Shown here: piece by piece, positions 63,820-64,000 of the stretch
How positions within the stretch are numbered: position 1 is the first letter of the stretch
How the letters are laid out: each line of letters begins with the position of its first letter
Assembly: GCA_902598305.1 (NCBI GenBank)
Contig: CACKBL010000007.1
Location: 1-64,000 of the forward strand
Direction: 5' to 3'
Length of the DNA: 64,000 bases
Source: an uncultured Bacteroidota bacterium
GTDB lineage: Bacteria; Bacteroidota; Bacteroidia; Flavobacteriales; Flavobacteriaceae
Notes under the pieces: generated by a model
Database searches by the model: none
Seen by the model: only the letters and a program-made list of their open reading frames with translations
What the model was told of the DNA's origin: nothing
Translations under genes and position numbers: made by a program

Positions 63820-64000
63820 ATGAAAGGAATTTCTTATTATTTGATTTTTTTAAAAACAATAGTATTGCAGGGCCAGGAAATATATTTACAGGTTACAGAC
63901 AGCATTACAAAGGATCCTATACCATTTACAACCATTTTAACAAACTTTAATTACAATACTATTTCCAATGAAGAGGGCTTTTTCCGAGTCTCAAAATCAA
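63820..64000 (+). CDS. N-terminal fragment of a carboxypeptidase-regulatory-like domain protein
   Basis: Frame open from the ATG at 63820 to the window edge (60 codons). A short signal peptide (LIFLKTIVLQGQ) precedes EIYLQVTDSITKDPIPFTTILTN...SNEEGFFRVS, the first strands of a CarboxypepD_reg-like domain. Such a domain often stands at the N-terminus of TonB-dependent outer-membrane receptors or other outer-membrane proteins, but the rest lies outside the window. Only 5 bp after uvrB. Confidence 0.7.
   Translation, partial: MKGISYYLIFLKTIVLQGQEIYLQVTDSITKDPIPFTTILTNFNYNTISNEEGFFRVSKS

Overview
The window is a 64 kb piece of a low-GC, gene-dense bacterial chromosome that I read as Bacteroidetes, class Flavobacteriia, probably a marine member. 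The evidence is: promoter -7 elements of the Bacteroidetes type TAnnTTTG; tRNA genes without an encoded CCA; the gene order parA-parB-DUF5683-dapB-lepB-wbqC; the GldI-type lipoprotein PPIase next to a DHH phosphoesterase; the spoT-fur-purA-OstA order; many SPII lipoproteins; and huge multi-domain secreted proteins. I see no phage, transposon, CRISPR array or integrated element, and no gene-free stretch above 300 bp.

Layout. 1-5871 (minus): 3' truncated giant surface protein (beta-helix, DUF285 repeats, Ig-like domains, calcium-binding thrombospondin type 3 repeats), absent as a closed ORF because its stop lies outside the window. 5972-6045: tRNA-Arg(ACG). 6071-7273: lipoprotein and SCP2 protein. 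7349-13738: 2129-residue secreted protein, propeller plus alternating Ig/cadherin-like repeats. 13743-16122 (minus): two Tat-signal-like sugar-metabolism proteins. 16220-19680: DUF3089 lipoprotein, small lipoprotein, PlsC, NUDIX hydrolase and cyclophilin lipoprotein, with two pairs of back-to-back divergent starts. 19759-19896: possible structured RNA ending in a strong terminator. 19958-21578: OxyR, a small protein, tRNA-Pro(GGG), a small membrane protein. 21840-24041: PQQ-type sugar dehydrogenase with a 130-residue insertion, cytochrome c, FtsB/DivIC. 24132-29390: chromosome partition, lysine/DAP, signal peptidase and WbqC operon. 29368-35303 (minus): TPR protein, RibH, MutL, two rhomboids and an EEP-family protein as one tightly packed operon. 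35409-37211: RecF, lipoprotein, DUF721. 37208-37627: Ndk. 37722-42124: NrnA-like DHH, GldI, cyclophilin-FKBP fusion, DUF3810, SpoU methyltransferase. 42164-47709: SpoT, Fur, PurA, OstA-like. 47713-54908: aminotransferase, TPR, two DUF368 transporters, AroE, DUF349. 54925-56712 (minus): RuvX, Def, MazG. 56796-60620: DapD, TsaC, CCA-adding enzyme, CtaA. 60683-61759 (minus): uncharacterised protein with a kinase-like motif series. 61835-63814: UvrB. 63820-64000: start of a carboxypeptidase-regulatory-like domain protein.

Most of the window is core housekeeping: envelope biogenesis (Und-P recycling, LPS transport, signal peptidase, PPIases), DNA repair and segregation (MutL, RecF, UvrB, RuvX, ParAB), translation and stringent response, and DAP/lysine and shikimate biosynthesis. 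The most unusual items are the kinase-like protein divergent from uvrB, the coordinated A19-U56 change in tRNA-Arg, the candidate RNA upstream of oxyR, the insertion in the sugar dehydrogenase, and a set of promoters only 3-12 nt from their start codons. No dedicated new multi-gene system such as a defence island or biosynthetic cluster is visible.
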